Shown in pieces: positions 52,838 to 61,215 of a stretch of 64,000 bases of DNA. A program made the position numbers and the translations under genes. The stretch spans positions 1 through 64,000 of the forward strand of contig JAFLSR010000004.1 in NCBI GenBank assembly GCA_022510845.1. The letters run 5' to 3'. This DNA comes from Treponema sp. (GTDB taxonomy: Bacteria; Spirochaetota; Spirochaetia; Treponematales; Treponemataceae). Under the pieces are notes generated by a model. The model searched no databases. It had not been told where the DNA came from and was given only the letters and a program-made list of their open reading frames with translations. How positions within the stretch are numbered: the stretch's first letter is position 1; each line of letters opens with the position of its first letter.

Positions 52838-52866
52838 TTGCAATTTATTTCGATTTTTGGTAAAAT
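52838..52866 (+). promoter_or_regulatory. Promoter of the zinc-ribbon protein gene
   Basis: TTGCAA (52838-52843), 17-bp spacer, TAAAAT (52861-52866) preceded by TGG. Leader about 25 nt with AGGGG at 52889-52893. This unit may extend through rnpB. Confidence 0.7.
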
Positions 52867-52897
52867 ATTAAGAATTGGATTGTTTTAGGGGAAATAA

Positions 52898-53791
52898 ATG
52901 GAAAAGACACTTGAAATGAACGAAGTCCTTGAAAACCTCAAAAAGCTTCAGGACATACTCGCTCAGAAATATGCGCTGAAACGCAAAATCGAAGAGGCTC
53001 CAAAACAGCTCAGTTCCCAAGAAGAGCTTCTTTCCCGCCTCAAAAAAGAATACATCGAAAAGAACGCAAAGTACGAGGCACTCAAAGAAAAAATCTCCGA
53101 TATAAAAGAGCAGATTGAAGAAGCCGTAAAATCGCGCGAGACGGGTGAAAAAGGAATGGACAGCATTTCCACCCATCGCGAGTACGAGGTTTTGGACAAG
53201 CAGATTGCCGAAGCCACCGAACGCGAGAGCGTGCTCAGGCGTGAGCTTCAAAAAGAGGACGGCAATTTTGCGGAACTCAACGAGAACATCAAAGCCGATG
53301 AAAATTGGATTGCGTTGCAGGAAAAGGAATTGAACGAGGCTCGCGCTTCGCTCGACAAGGAAACCAACAGCCTAAAGAAAGAACTTGCCTCGCTCGAAAA
53401 GAAAGAAGCCGCCATCTCTCCCGGCCTTGACCAGGAAATCGTTTACAAATTCCAAAGAATCATCCAGCGCAACAGCGAAGGAATAGTTTCGGTAAAAGGC
53501 GGCGTTTGCGGCGGATGCCACATGATTTTGCCGGCGCAGTTCGCGAACGAAGTCCATGACGGCGAAAAAATTTTGTTCTGCCCGTATTGCAGCCGAATCC
53601 TCTTCTACCAAGAAACCAAGGAAGACGAGGAAGAGTACTTCGCGATGAATGACGCGGGAAGCCTCCTTGACATTGACGACGAATTCGACGAGGATGAGGA
53701 AAAGGACGACGACATCGAGGACGACGAATTCGAAAAATCGGAATACGATGAGGACGAAGAAGAGGAAGAGAGCGAGGAAGAAGAGGATTGA
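52898..53791 (+). CDS. C4-type zinc-ribbon coiled-coil protein
   Basis: The 297-residue protein has a long coiled coil (about 10-165) and a zinc ribbon with CGGCH (C205, C208) and CPYC (C228, C231), then a very acidic Asp/Glu tail from about 240. The family (CdsZ-like) is often next to rpoD, and in this window it is. Partner unknown. ATG 52898 follows AGGGGAAA. Confidence 0.83.
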   Translation: MEKTLEMNEVLENLKKLQDILAQKYALKRKIEEAPKQLSSQEELLSRLKKEYIEKNAKYEALKEKISDIKEQIEEAVKSRETGEKGMDSISTHREYEVLDKQIAEATERESVLRRELQKEDGNFAELNENIKADENWIALQEKELNEARASLDKETNSLKKELASLEKKEAAISPGLDQEIVYKFQRIIQRNSEGIVSVKGGVCGGCHMILPAQFANEVHDGEKILFCPYCSRILFYQETKEDEEEYFAMNDAGSLLDIDDEFDEDEEKDDDIEDDEFEKSEYDEDEEEEESEEEED

Positions 53792-53803
53792 ATCTGTAAT
53801 TTG

Positions 53804-54188
53804 CGGAAAAGAAACATGGTCGCACCGCAATGCGATGATGAAATCGACTTGCGGTGAGGAAAAGTCCGGGCTCCGCCGGAAAGAATGCCGGATAATGACC
53901 GGGGGATTTCAAAGTCTCGCTTTTGCGAATTTTGAAATTCACAGACAGCGCAACAGAAAACATACTGCCCGTTTTTCGGGTGAGGGTGAAAAGGCGTGGT
54001 AAGAGCACACCGGCCGCTCGGCAACGGGCGGCGCATTGCAAGCCTCATTTGGAGCAAGGTCAAGAAGCGGCGGCATTTCCGGGCTGTGCCGCGGGTAGAC
54101 CGCTAAAATTTTCGGGCGACCGGAAATTCAGATAGATGGCCATTGGCGGATTCCGCCAGCCAGAACCCGGCTTACAGTTTCTTTTCCG
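53804..54188 (+). ncRNA. rnpB: RNase P RNA, class A
   Basis: Catalytic RNA that removes tRNA 5' leaders. P1 is a perfect 12-bp helix CGGAAAAGAAAC / GTTTCTTTTCCG (53804-53815 with 54177-54188). Conserved landmarks: GAGGAAAAGTCCGGGCTCC near 53858-53876, GGGTGAGGGTGAAAAGGCGTGG, GGGTAGACCGCT and CAGAACCCGGCTTACAG. A run of six T (54189-54194) follows P1, so P1 itself can act as the terminator stem. About 385 nt, normal for type A. No separate promoter is clear; co-transcription with the zinc-ribbon gene is possible. Confidence 0.95.
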
Positions 54189-54208
54189 TTTTTTGTTTGG
54201 GTGGGGAA

Positions 54209-55171
54209 ATGAAAAGGACGCAGAAAGCGTACAGGACGGTTGGAAAGAAAAGGAACAAGTTTCTCCCATTTTTGGTCGGCGGGATTTTCGCGCTGGCGGC
54301 TTTGTTCGCGCTCTCGCTTTTTTTCGGCCGCTCGGTATCAAAAAAAGTCCATGCGAATCCTTCCGTAGCCATGCTCAAAGACAAATGGAAGACCTACGAC
54401 TACGAAGCCGTCTACGATATTTCTGGCGCGCTTTTGGAAAAAAATCCGTTCAACAATAACACCGCGCTCACTTACAGAGGGTACGCCGCGTTCTATCTTG
54501 CGCTGGCTGCGACAGTTCCGGCTCAGGCCCAGAACTTCATCGACGAGGCTGTTCGCGCTCTCCGCCTTGCGACGACTCACGCCAAGGAAAAGACGCTCCC
54601 GCAAATCTATTATATGCTTGGCAAGTCTTATTTTTACAAGAATTCGATTTTTTCGTATCACTATTACGCGGACATGGCGCTTCGCTATCTTTTGCTTGCG
54701 AAGAATTCGGGCTACAAGTCAGACGACATTTCGGAATATTTGGGGCTTTCATACGCGCAGTTGGGAATGACTACGCAAAGCATCGCGGCGTTCAGCGAGG
54801 CTCTTTTGGTTCGGGAAAGCGACACTCTGCTTTTTGCAATCGCCGAACAGTATTTCAAGGGCGAGCAAGGGGCTGCCGCGAAGCAATATTTGTTCAGGAT
54901 AATTCAGCGTTCGGACGACGACTTTCTTGTGATGCGAAGCCGCGCGCTTTTGGGAAACATTCTGCTTGGCGAAAATGATTTCGACGGGGCGGAAAAGGAA
55001 TTCGAAGCGATTATCGAAAAAAACGACAATTCGGCGGATGCCCATTATGGGCTTGGTCTTGTGTACGAGTCTCGTGGAAACTTGGCAAAGGCGCGCGCCG
55101 AATGGCGAAAAACTTTGAGAATTCAGGTGAATCATGCCGAGGCACTCGGCAAAATTCAATATTATCGGTAA
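54209..55171 (+). CDS. TPR-repeat membrane protein
   Basis: 320-residue protein with an N-terminal basic leader and membrane span (about 18-40), then TPR-like helices (about 80-310), including ADAHYGLGLVYESRGNLAKARAEW near the end. Probably periplasmic or membrane-anchored scaffold. ATG 54209, following GGGTGGGGAA, just after rnpB. It is followed by mreB after 17 bp, so it belongs to the shape operon; role in shape is inferred from context. Confidence 0.75.
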   Translation: MKRTQKAYRTVGKKRNKFLPFLVGGIFALAALFALSLFFGRSVSKKVHANPSVAMLKDKWKTYDYEAVYDISGALLEKNPFNNNTALTYRGYAAFYLALAATVPAQAQNFIDEAVRALRLATTHAKEKTLPQIYYMLGKSYFYKNSIFSYHYYADMALRYLLLAKNSGYKSDDISEYLGLSYAQLGMTTQSIAAFSEALLVRESDTLLFAIAEQYFKGEQGAAAKQYLFRIIQRSDDDFLVMRSRALLGNILLGENDFDGAEKEFEAIIEKNDNSADAHYGLGLVYESRGNLAKARAEWRKTLRIQVNHAEALGKIQYYR

Positions 55172-55188
55172 ATAAATGGAGGCTGAGA

Positions 55189-56217
55189 TTGGGTCATTTT
55201 GTAACTGATATAGGAATCGACTTGGGAACTTGTAACACGCTCATATACGTGCGCGGAAAAGGAATCGTAATTGACGAGCCTTCGGTGGTGGCTGTGGAAA
55301 AGGGCACCAGTCGGGTAGTGGCAGTCGGCTCCGAGGCAAAAAGGATGCTTTGGAAAACTCCGAACAACATCATCGCCACGCGCCCGCTCGCTGACGGCGT
55401 TATCGCGGACATCGACAGCTGCGAAAAAATGATAAAATATTTCATCGCGAAGATAATTCCGCGGCATCGATTCTTCACTTCGACTAGGATGAAAATCGGA
55501 ATTCCTTCGTGCATCACGGAAGTGGAAAAACGCGCGGTAATCGAAGCCGCGCTCAAAGCGGGCGCGCGCGAAGTGGAAGTGATTCCCGAAAGCCTCGCTG
55601 CGGCAATCGGCGCGAAGATACCGATTTACGAGCCTGCGGGACACATGGTTTGCGACATCGGCGGTGGAACTGCCGAGATTTCGGTCATTTCGCTTGGTGG
55701 AATGGTCATCACGTCATCGATTCGCGTTGGCGGAAACAAATTCGATGAGGCGATTGTAAAGCACATTCAGCAGAAATTCGGACTTGTGATAGGACAGCAG
55801 ACGGCGGAGCGGCTCAAGATTGAAATAGGCAACGCGTCTTCCGACCGTAGCATCGAAAAGATGGAAATAAAGGGCGCGGACGCTTCAAACGGACTTCCGC
55901 GAAGGCTTGAAATTGACAGCGTGGAAGTGCGCGAGGCTCTCAAAGGTCCTGTGAACATGATTGTCGAGGAAATCAAGAACACGCTCGGACATACTCCGCC
56001 TGAACTTGCCGCTGACATAATTGAACGCGGAATCGTGATGACGGGCGGCGGCTCGATGTTGAAGGGACTTCCAAAGCTCATTTCCAAGGAAACGAATGTT
56101 CCTGTCATTTTGGTGGAAAAGCCTTTGGAATGCGTAGCCTTGGGTGCGGGAGAGGCGTTCGAACTTTTCAAGGATATGTCGAGCGATCGTTCGGTTTATG
56201 ACAACTTAAACATATAA
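55189..56217 (+). CDS. mreB: Rod-shape protein MreB
   Basis: Actin-like filament that organises peptidoglycan synthesis. The 342-residue protein has the phosphate-1 motif DIGIDLGTCNT, IPESLAAAIG, DIGGGTAEISVISLGG and MTGGGSMLKGL. TTG start at 55189, with GGAGG (55178-55182) at ideal spacing; ATG does not occur in frame upstream of the core. First of the mreBCD-mrdA-rodA chain. Confidence 0.96.
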   Translation: MGHFVTDIGIDLGTCNTLIYVRGKGIVIDEPSVVAVEKGTSRVVAVGSEAKRMLWKTPNNIIATRPLADGVIADIDSCEKMIKYFIAKIIPRHRFFTSTRMKIGIPSCITEVEKRAVIEAALKAGAREVEVIPESLAAAIGAKIPIYEPAGHMVCDIGGGTAEISVISLGGMVITSSIRVGGNKFDEAIVKHIQQKFGLVIGQQTAERLKIEIGNASSDRSIEKMEIKGADASNGLPRRLEIDSVEVREALKGPVNMIVEEIKNTLGHTPPELAADIIERGIVMTGGGSMLKGLPKLISKETNVPVILVEKPLECVALGAGEAFELFKDMSSDRSVYDNLNI

Positions 56218-56218
56218 C

Positions 56219-57097
56219 ATGCAGAAAAAGCCGTTTTTTGTTTCCCGTTTTTCTGAATTTCTCCTTGCCATTTTGCTCGCGATTTCGTGCACGATGGCCG
56301 CTTTTTCCACAGGCGGATTCATCTTGAATTTCAGGGAAATCGGTTTCAGCGTGCTTTCCACGGTGCAAAAGGGAATTGGAACTGCTCTTAATGCGGCGAA
56401 GAATTCCTTGGCCGCGGTGCAGGAACTTTCGAAACTCCACAAGGAATATGATTTGCTCGTCGAAAAACTCAAGGACTACGAGTATATGCAGCGCACGAAC
56501 ATGGAGATTCGAAAGGAGAACGCCCGGCTAAAAGAGCAGCTTGAATTTTCCCGAAGTCTTGAAAACAAGAATTATCCTGCGAATATAATTTCGCGCGGCG
56601 CGGACAACCTCTATTCGACGCTCATCGTGGACAAAGGAAGCCGTAACGGAATAAAAAAGAATATGCCTGCAATCGCAATACAGAACGGAAGCGTGGGCAT
56701 AGTTGGAAAGGTTGTTTCGGTAGGATATACTACGGCACAGATAATGCCGCTTTTTGATTTTGAATGCACGATTTCGGCTCGAATTCAAAATACTCGCGAC
56801 ATAGGCTTGGTTTCGGGAAACGGTTCGGACACGCTCCCTCTCGACTTGGACTACATAAAGAAGCATGTAATCGATGAACTTCATTTTGGGGACGTCGTGG
56901 TGACTAGCGGCGAAAACGGCAACTATCCCGCGGACATTCCGATTGGAACTATTTCAAGCACGCGCGTCCTTGACTACGACAATTCCCTAGCAATCGAACT
57001 TTCTCCGATAATCGATTTTTCACGGCTTGAGACTGTGATTATAGTTGACCAAGGACGCTTTAACGACAAATTCAAGGAGGAGGGCGCGGATGATTAG
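56219..57097 (+). CDS. mreC: Rod-shape protein MreC
   Basis: Links MreB to periplasmic wall synthesis. The 292-residue protein has one span (about 12-32), a coiled coil (about 70-115) and a beta-rich periplasmic domain with GIVGKVVSVGYTTAQIMPL and GDVVVTSG. The start follows the mreB stop by one base. Overlaps mreD by 8 bp. Confidence 0.92.
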   Translation: MQKKPFFVSRFSEFLLAILLAISCTMAAFSTGGFILNFREIGFSVLSTVQKGIGTALNAAKNSLAAVQELSKLHKEYDLLVEKLKDYEYMQRTNMEIRKENARLKEQLEFSRSLENKNYPANIISRGADNLYSTLIVDKGSRNGIKKNMPAIAIQNGSVGIVGKVVSVGYTTAQIMPLFDFECTISARIQNTRDIGLVSGNGSDTLPLDLDYIKKHVIDELHFGDVVVTSGENGNYPADIPIGTISSTRVLDYDNSLAIELSPIIDFSRLETVIIVDQGRFNDKFKEEGADD

Positions 57098-57599
57098 GTC
57101 TTATGTCTCGGGCATCCTCTTCCTGTTTTTTTTCGTGCTTGTCGAAAGCGCGATGCTTGCAAACATTTCTTTTCTTCCTGCGTTCCCGGATTTCGTGATG
57201 ATTTTCGTGCTCTATTTTTCGATTCGAAACGGGAAGGTGGCGGGAGAGACGACTGGTTTTGTCGGCGGACTTATGCTTGACTTGCTTTCGGGCGCGCCTT
57301 TTGGATTGTCGTGCGTCGTTCGAACCATAATCGGATATGCGGGCGGGCTTCTTCACAACCTTATGAACTACCAGAGTTTTTTTGTGAGTATGGTTGCTGG
57401 ATTTTGCGCGACCCTCGCAAAGGCTGTCTTGATATACGGCATTTCCTTGCTTTTTCCGATGCACGTAAATCACTACCACATTTTTTCTTCCGTCTTCGCG
57501 CTGGAACTTGCGCTGAACACGATTTTTACGCCGATTGTTTTCAAACTCCTGCGCTGGTTTGATTCTTTCATTGTCGCGCCTGACAGGAGGCTTCCGTAG
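57090..57599 (+). CDS. mreD: Rod-shape protein MreD
   Basis: Integral membrane partner of MreC. The 169-residue protein has about five hydrophobic spans and the phrase VGGLMLDLLSGAPFGL. ATG 57090, with AAGGAGG at 57074-57080, lies inside the end of mreC. PBP2 starts 1 bp after its stop. Confidence 0.9.
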   Translation: MIRSYVSGILFLFFFVLVESAMLANISFLPAFPDFVMIFVLYFSIRNGKVAGETTGFVGGLMLDLLSGAPFGLSCVVRTIIGYAGGLLHNLMNYQSFFVSMVAGFCATLAKAVLIYGISLLFPMHVNHYHIFSSVFALELALNTIFTPIVFKLLRWFDSFIVAPDRRLP

Positions 57600-57600
57600 C

Positions 57601-59472
57601 ATGGCGGGAAAGTCCAAAATCCGTAGCAAGACTGTAGTGGTGACTTTTTTTTCCGCCCTGCTTTTTTGCGTGTTCGCAATCTACACGTTGCGCCTTTTTT
57701 CAATGCAAGTGGTGCACGGCGACACATATCGAACGCAGTCGCGCGTGATTTCAACGAGGAACACCATCATCACGGCACAGCGCGGCGAAATCTACGACCG
57801 CAACAATAATGCCGCGCTTGTCATAAACACTGATTCCTTTTCTGTCGAGGTAGTTCCTGGCGAAGTTCCCGCCGATGAATACGACACGGTGATTTCAAAA
57901 CTGGCAAGATTCCTCGATATGCAGAAGTCCGACATTGATTCTTTGATTCCGGAAAATGTGCGTCGTTCGTTTTCTAGAATCACGGTGAAGAACAATGTTC
58001 CGTTCAATGTAATCTCGAACATAGCCGAAAACATCTATGATTTGCCGGGCGTGAGCTACACTTCCAAGCCGATGCGGAACTACATCGAAACAGGCTCTTT
58101 TTCGCACATACTCGGCTACACTGGCGGCATCACGCGCGAGGAGTATTCTGTCTTGTACAACCGCGGATACACGCGCACGAGCGTAATCGGCAAGGCAGGA
58201 ATAGAAAGGCAGTATGATTCGCTCCTTCAAGGAACTGACGGCGTGGAACAGCGCACCGTGGATGCCCGTGGCCGTATTCTTTCGGAGCCGCCTACAATCC
58301 GCGAGCCAAAAATGGGAAAGAAACTTGTTCTCACGATAGACACCGAAATCCAAAAATTGGCGGAAAAGGCACTTGGCAACAGAATAGGCTCGGTTGTGGT
58401 CCTCAAGCCCGCTACCGGCGAAATCCTTGCGATGGTTTCGTATCCGTATTTTGATTCGAACATTTTCAATTCTGAAAATGCGGCGCAGGAATATGCCAAG
58501 CTCACCGAAGACCGTTACAATCCGCTTTTGAACCGCGCCGTGAACGCGACGTATCCTCCTGCTTCCACATTCAAAATCGTAATGTCCACCGCGATTTTGA
58601 CAGAAAAGGCCTTTCCGAGGAACGAAAGAATTCAGTGCAAAGGCGAGGTGGAATACGGCGGACGAGTGTGGCACTGTTGGGTTTTGCGCCCTGGACACGG
58701 TTGGCTTGATTTGCGAAACGCGCTTGCGCAGTCGTGCGACATCTATTATTGGCAGGTGGGTCTTGAAAAACTCGGCGTTTCAAAAATACGCCAATACGCC
58801 ACGATGTTTGGTTATGGAAAGAGCACAGAAATCGACCTTCCCAGCCATTCCGAAGGATTTTTCCCGTCCATGGAGTGGAAGGAAAGGCGTTACCACGAAC
58901 GTTGGCTCGGCGGCGACACTATGAACATTTCGATTGGACAGGGCTACACTCGCGCCTCTCCGCTTCAGGTGGCTGACGTGATGGCGATGGTGGCGAATTC
59001 CGGCGTGATATACAAGCCGCATATTTTGAAAGAGGTGCGAGATCCTGTTACTGACGAAGTGATTCAAAGCGTGGAAAGGGAAGTGTTGCACAAAAGCGAC
59101 ATAGACGCGGCGATTTGGAAGGAAGTTCAGGATGACCTTCGCTACACGGTTACTGACGGTGCTTCGCGATTCGGACTTGCGAACCGCGCGGTGAAGATGG
59201 CAGCCAAAACTGGTACGGCAGAAGTGAACGGCTACAAGGACAGTTGGCACTCGTGGCTTTTGGCTTACGCGCCGTGGGACGGACCGCCCGAAGACAGGGT
59301 AGTGGTGGCGACAATAGTCGAGGCTGCCAACGTCTGGGAATCCTGGTCAACCTATGCCACGAACATAATCATGCAGGGAATCTTCGCAGGGCAAAACTAC
59401 GAGGAAGCCGTGGACGCGCTCGGCTGGCGATGGTGGGTCAACAATCACAGGGGCGGCGCAAGGGTGGAGTAG
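57601..59472 (+). CDS. mrdA: Penicillin-binding protein 2
   Basis: Transpeptidase of cell elongation, working with RodA. The 623-residue protein has an N-terminal span (about 14-35), the PBP dimer domain, and the transpeptidase with ASTFK near 321 (nucleophile), SCD near 379 (SxN position reads SCD) and KTGTA near 536. Starts at ATG 57601. Followed by rodA after 34 bp. Confidence 0.95.
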   Translation: MAGKSKIRSKTVVVTFFSALLFCVFAIYTLRLFSMQVVHGDTYRTQSRVISTRNTIITAQRGEIYDRNNNAALVINTDSFSVEVVPGEVPADEYDTVISKLARFLDMQKSDIDSLIPENVRRSFSRITVKNNVPFNVISNIAENIYDLPGVSYTSKPMRNYIETGSFSHILGYTGGITREEYSVLYNRGYTRTSVIGKAGIERQYDSLLQGTDGVEQRTVDARGRILSEPPTIREPKMGKKLVLTIDTEIQKLAEKALGNRIGSVVVLKPATGEILAMVSYPYFDSNIFNSENAAQEYAKLTEDRYNPLLNRAVNATYPPASTFKIVMSTAILTEKAFPRNERIQCKGEVEYGGRVWHCWVLRPGHGWLDLRNALAQSCDIYYWQVGLEKLGVSKIRQYATMFGYGKSTEIDLPSHSEGFFPSMEWKERRYHERWLGGDTMNISIGQGYTRASPLQVADVMAMVANSGVIYKPHILKEVRDPVTDEVIQSVEREVLHKSDIDAAIWKEVQDDLRYTVTDGASRFGLANRAVKMAAKTGTAEVNGYKDSWHSWLLAYAPWDGPPEDRVVVATIVEAANVWESWSTYATNIIMQGIFAGQNYEEAVDALGWRWWVNNHRGGARVE

Positions 59473-59506
59473 GGAAGCCACTTTAAAAAATCTTTGGAGG
59501 ATTTCG

Positions 59507-60856
59507 ATGAAAGTCAAGATTTTCAGTCTCATAGATTTTGTCATGCTTTTGTGCGTGATGTTGCTTGCGGCGCTGGGAATCGTGTTCATCTATTCAAGCG
59601 CGATAAATCAGCATGGCATTTTGGTCACAAACGAATATATAAAGCAGCTTATTTGGACTAGCCTTGGAATCGTGCTGCTTTTTTTCGCCGCGATTTTCGA
59701 CTATCGCAGTTATGAGCGTTACATCGTCTACATTTTCGGCTTTTTGATTTTCCTTTTGGTGATAACCCGGCTTTTCGGAAAAACCGTGAACGGCGCAAAA
59801 AGCTGGATTGGAATCGGCGACTTCGGAATTCAGCCGGCGGAATTCGGCAAAGTGATTTACATACTTTTTCTGGGATGGTATTTCCATAAAAGCGAATCCT
59901 TCGACGACCGAAAGCGGTTTTTCATCGGGCTTGCGATAATGCTCTTTACGATGGGACTTATCTTGATTCAGCCCGACTTGGGAACTTCGAGCGTCTACAT
60001 TCCAATTTTTTTCTTCATGTGCTTTGCGGCGGGAATTTCTTTGCACTACATCATTTGGACGCTTTCGTTCGGAATGCTCACGATATTCGTGGCGATTCTT
60101 CCTGTGTGGCAAGACCAAATCGCGTCGCACACCTACGCCATTTTGAGCGTGCTCACGAATTTCCGATTGCGCGCGCTTTTTACTGCGGGACTCGGAGCAA
60201 TCACGGTCATTGGCTTTTTGGGAAAGCTTTTTTTCAAGCACAACCGATATTATTATTGGATAACCTACGTCAGTTCGATTCTGTTTTTGGCGATGGTCTG
60301 CTCGCTCGGAGTGACAAAAGTCCTAAAGCCGTATCAAATCCAACGCCTCATAATTTTCCTTGACCCTTATACCGACCGCCAAGGCGCGGGATGGAACATA
60401 ATCCAGTCAAAGACCGCAATCGGTGCTGGCGGACTTTTCGGAAAAGGATTTCTGCATGGAACGCAAAGCCACCTGCGATTCCTTCCGGAACAGAGCACCG
60501 ACTTTATTTTCAGCATTCTTTCTGAAGAAGCGGGTTTTTTGGGCGGACTCGGCGTATTTGTGTTATATTTTGTGCTCATGTTCAGAATGATTCTAATAAT
60601 CCGCCGCACCACGAACCATTTCGGATACTATGTCGCGTGCGGAATCCTCGGAATGTTCTTCTTTCATTTCGCCGTAAACATCGGAATGGTTATGGGAATA
60701 ATGCCGATTACTGGAATTCCGTTGCTTTTCATTTCCTATGGCGGCTCTTCGATGTGGACCGCGATGTTCTGCGTGGGGCTGATGATGAGCATAAATTACC
60801 GCCACTTCGCGTTCATGAATCAGGAAAGTGTATGGGGGGGGGTAACGACACCATAG
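59507..60856 (+). CDS. rodA: Rod-shape glycosyltransferase RodA (SEDS family)
   Basis: Polymerises glycan strands with PBP2. The 449-residue protein has about ten spans, GAKSWIGIG near 94-102, QPAEFGK near 106, and LIQPDLGTS near 150. It is longer than E. coli RodA mainly in the middle. A run of eight G (60835-60842) falls near the stop, in codons for Trp-Gly-Gly-Val. ATG 59507 follows GGAGGA. Confidence 0.95.
   Translation: MKVKIFSLIDFVMLLCVMLLAALGIVFIYSSAINQHGILVTNEYIKQLIWTSLGIVLLFFAAIFDYRSYERYIVYIFGFLIFLLVITRLFGKTVNGAKSWIGIGDFGIQPAEFGKVIYILFLGWYFHKSESFDDRKRFFIGLAIMLFTMGLILIQPDLGTSSVYIPIFFFMCFAAGISLHYIIWTLSFGMLTIFVAILPVWQDQIASHTYAILSVLTNFRLRALFTAGLGAITVIGFLGKLFFKHNRYYYWITYVSSILFLAMVCSLGVTKVLKPYQIQRLIIFLDPYTDRQGAGWNIIQSKTAIGAGGLFGKGFLHGTQSHLRFLPEQSTDFIFSILSEEAGFLGGLGVFVLYFVLMFRMILIIRRTTNHFGYYVACGILGMFFFHFAVNIGMVMGIMPITGIPLLFISYGGSSMWTAMFCVGLMMSINYRHFAFMNQESVWGGVTTP
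60835..60842. repeat. G8 homopolymer near the end of rodA
   Basis: Eight G in the last codons of rodA. Slippage by one base would alter only the last few residues or extend the protein into the tRNA-Pro promoter region. Confidence 0.7.
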
Positions 60857-60918
60857 CATTCGACTTTTGAAGATTTGCTTCTGCTGTGATTCTTTCTGAA
60901 AAAACTTTTGGGCAACCC

Positions 60919-60947
60919 TTGCAACATTTTTTCAAATGTGCTATAAT
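60919..60947 (+). promoter_or_regulatory. Promoter of tRNA-Pro
   Basis: TTGCAA (60919-60924), 17-bp spacer, TATAAT (60942-60947) preceded by TGC, an extended -10. The tRNA starts 12 nt after the -10. Confidence 0.8.
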
Positions 60948-60959
60948 TTCAAAACATAA

Positions 60960-61033
60960 CGGGCTATAGCGCAGCTGGTTAGCGTGCTTGTCTGGGGGGC
61001 AAGAGGTCTCGGATTCGAATTCCGATAGCCCGA
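60960..61033 (+). tRNA. tRNA-Pro (anticodon GGG)
   Basis: 74 nt. Acceptor CGGGCTA/TAGCCCG perfect, D-stem GCGC/GCGT with a G-T pair, anticodon stem CTTGT/GCAAG with one T-G pair, loop CTGGGGG with anticodon GGG, T-stem TCGGA/TCCGA, T-loop TTCGAAT. No encoded CCA (reads ACA after the discriminator). Good canonical tRNA, unlike the Thr/Tyr pair. Confidence 0.95.
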
Positions 61034-61034
61034 C

Positions 61035-61068
61035 AAAACCTGCGGTTTCAATGAATCGCAGGTTTTTT
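61035..61068 (+). terminator. Terminator after tRNA-Pro
   Basis: Stem AAAACCTGCG / CGCAGGTTTT (61035-61044, 61057-61066), 12-nt loop, followed by TTAT. Because it begins and ends with A/T runs it could also stop mfd on the other strand. The stretch 61069-61215 holds no gene. Confidence 0.8.
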
Positions 61069-61215
61069 ATTTGCGCAAAGGAGATGCTGCGCGCGGGTAA
61101 ACAGCAGGCTTGTGGGAAACAATTGATTTTGGTAGACAGAATGCGCGTTATAGGAAGTAAAGCCTGCACGAAACCCCTTCCGCTCCATCTCGCCCTGTCC
61201 TCCAATTCAGTTTGT

